Part shown: in pieces, positions 15,270 through 16,155 of the stretch | How the letters are laid out: each line of letters opens with the position of its first letter | Position numbering within the stretch: the stretch's first letter is position 1 | Assembly: GCA_045645485.1 (NCBI GenBank) | Contig: JAZRIX010000049.1 | Location: 1 to 16,155 of the forward strand | Direction: 5' to 3' | Length of the DNA stretch: 16,155 nucleotides | DNA from: SIG440 sp045645485 | GTDB taxonomy: Bacteria; Bacillota; Clostridia; Monoglobales; Monoglobaceae | Notes under the pieces: generated by a model | The model's database searches: none | What the model saw: only the letters and a program-made list of their open reading frames with translations | Told to the model about the DNA's origin: nothing | Position numbers and translations under genes: made by a program

Positions 15270-15272
15270 TAT

Positions 15273-15347
<75 letters not shown>

Positions 15348-15348
<1 letters not shown>

Positions 15349-15383
15349 AAAATCCCTTGCAACATTCGTTGCAAGGGATTTTT
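15348..15383. terminator. Bidirectional terminator between the tRNAs and ddh
   Basis: A perfect 16-bp hairpin: AAAAATCCCTTGCAAC (15348-15363), loop ATTC, then the exact complement (15368-15383), ending in TTTTT. The stem starts at the last base of tRNA-Thr. The same structure has a T5 run on the minus strand and can also end ddh transcription, whose stop codon lies about 60 nt away. Confidence 0.92.
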
Positions 15384-15444
15384 ACTTTCTGCTTATCTAT
15401 CTATTTCATCAAGGAATTCTTTCAGAACCTCTTCCTGATATTAT

Positions 15445-16155
15445 TTACAGCAACTCCTTACGCAGCTCTGAAGGATCTTTTGCACTGAGCAACGACGGTG
15501 CAATATCCAGTACCGTTCTGCAGCCGCTTTCCCCTATCCGATTAAGCTTGTATGCTGCTCTTGCATAAGCAACTATTACGGATGCAGTAAATTCCGGATT
15601 GGAATCAAGTTTGAGACTGTATTCAATCAGGTGAGTATTTTCAAGGTTAATGCCTGTTTTTCCGCTTCTGATTACAAATCCACCATGAGGAATTCCGCTG
15701 TGGTCACGATTTAGTTCTTCTTTTGTAACGAAATGTACCGTTGTATCATAGTCAGCAAAATAGTTTGGCATTGTCTTTATTTCATTTTCGATCCTATCTT
15801 TATCTGCACCGTCTTCTGCAACAACAAAACACTCTCTTGTATGTTTTTCTCTGGTTGACAGCTCTGGATTTTCACCGTTTCGAACTGCTTCAAGGGCTTT
15901 TTCAACAGGAATGGTATACTGTTTTGCGTCAAGAACTCCGTCTATTCTTCTTATTGCATCCGAATGTCCCTGACTGACGCCTTTTCCCCAAAATGTATAA
16001 TCCTTTCCGTCAGTAAGAACTGCACCTGCGTACATTCTGTTCAACGAAAACATTCCCGGATCCCAGCCAACAGAAATAATGCCTATTTTCCCGGATTCTT
16101 TTGCTGATTTGTCCACATTTGCGAAATGTTCAGGTATTTTGGCATGGGTATCAAA
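15445..16155 (-). CDS. ddh: meso-Diaminopimelate D-dehydrogenase (C-terminal part, cut by window edge)
   Basis: NADPH-dependent enzyme that makes meso-diaminopimelate from tetrahydrodipicolinate and ammonia in one step, feeding lysine and peptidoglycan synthesis. 236 residues are visible. The frame is open to the edge (FDTHAKIPEHFAN precedes the GTG at 16116, which is an internal Val codon and not the start). The family is about 320-330 aa, so roughly 90 N-terminal residues with the Rossmann NADPH site lie outside. Recognised blocks are GWDPGMFSLNRMY, FWGKGVSQGHSDAIRRIDGV, and, near the C-terminus, LKLDSNPEFTASVIVAYARA. No frameshift is seen. It converges on the tRNA pair and shares the terminator at 15348-15383. 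Confidence 0.95.
   Translation of the reverse strand, partial: FDTHAKIPEHFANVDKSAKESGKIGIISVGWDPGMFSLNRMYAGAVLTDGKDYTFWGKGVSQGHSDAIRRIDGVLDAKQYTIPVEKALEAVRNGENPELSTREKHTRECFVVAEDGADKDRIENEIKTMPNYFADYDTTVHFVTKEELNRDHSGIPHGGFVIRSGKTGINLENTHLIEYSLKLDSNPEFTASVIVAYARAAYKLNRIGESGCRTVLDIAPSLLSAKDPSELRKELL

Noticed and set aside
15384..15444. A short minus-strand frame after the ddh stop reading YQEEVLKEFLDEIDR then stop.
   Set aside because: Only about 15 codons, preceded in frame by a stop and with no start codon. It resembles a protein tail but cannot be supported as a gene or a frameshifted ddh end.

Overview
The window is a dense stretch of bacterial housekeeping chromosome from a low-to-moderate GC Firmicute, most likely an anaerobic member of Clostridia (Oscillospiraceae/Ruminococcus-like). 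Supporting this are HPr kinase, WhiA, a GdpP-type c-di-AMP phosphodiesterase, a YybS/DUF2232 protein, meso-diaminopimelate dehydrogenase, strong AGGAGG-type ribosome binding sites and TTGACA/TATAAT-type promoters. The lineage is inferred from gene content and protein flavour only. No insertion sequence, phage gene, CRISPR array or toxin-antitoxin pair was seen, and no stretch above 300 bases lacks a gene.

Reading along the minus strand (right to left), the layout is as follows. (1) A diaminopimelate dehydrogenase gene enters from the right edge without its N-terminus. It converges on a plus-strand tRNA-Asp/tRNA-Thr pair, and the two units share a perfect hairpin terminator. (2) Divergent from the tRNAs is a compact six-gene operon: hprK, a YcdX-like PHP phosphoesterase, murB, whiA, dnaE and a cation diffusion facilitator. 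Junctions are between about 1 nt overlap and about 21 nt, and the unit ends at a hairpin terminator near 6766-6811. (3) A single YtcJ-like amidohydrolase follows. (4) A second operon starts from a near-consensus promoter (5032-5060) and contains yybS, gdpP, rplI and dnaB. It probably continues beyond the left edge into a gene whose first codons overlap the end of dnaB (possibly tilS).

The first operon joins carbon-catabolite signalling (HprK), cell-wall precursor synthesis (MurB), division/chromosome regulation (WhiA), DNA replication (DnaE) and metal export (CDF). The second joins c-di-AMP turnover (GdpP), a ribosomal protein (L9) and the replicative helicase (DnaB). Together they look like growth-coordination clusters typical of Firmicutes.

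Nothing here is an obviously new system. The points most worth a second look are a 12-bp perfect inverted repeat at the transcription start of the yybS-gdpP-rplI-dnaB operon, the local absence of rapZ and yvcK between murB and whiA, and a CDF transporter with a Mn-type metal quartet and an apparent second C-terminal domain. Two translation-start oddities, at dnaB and hprK, are also listed.
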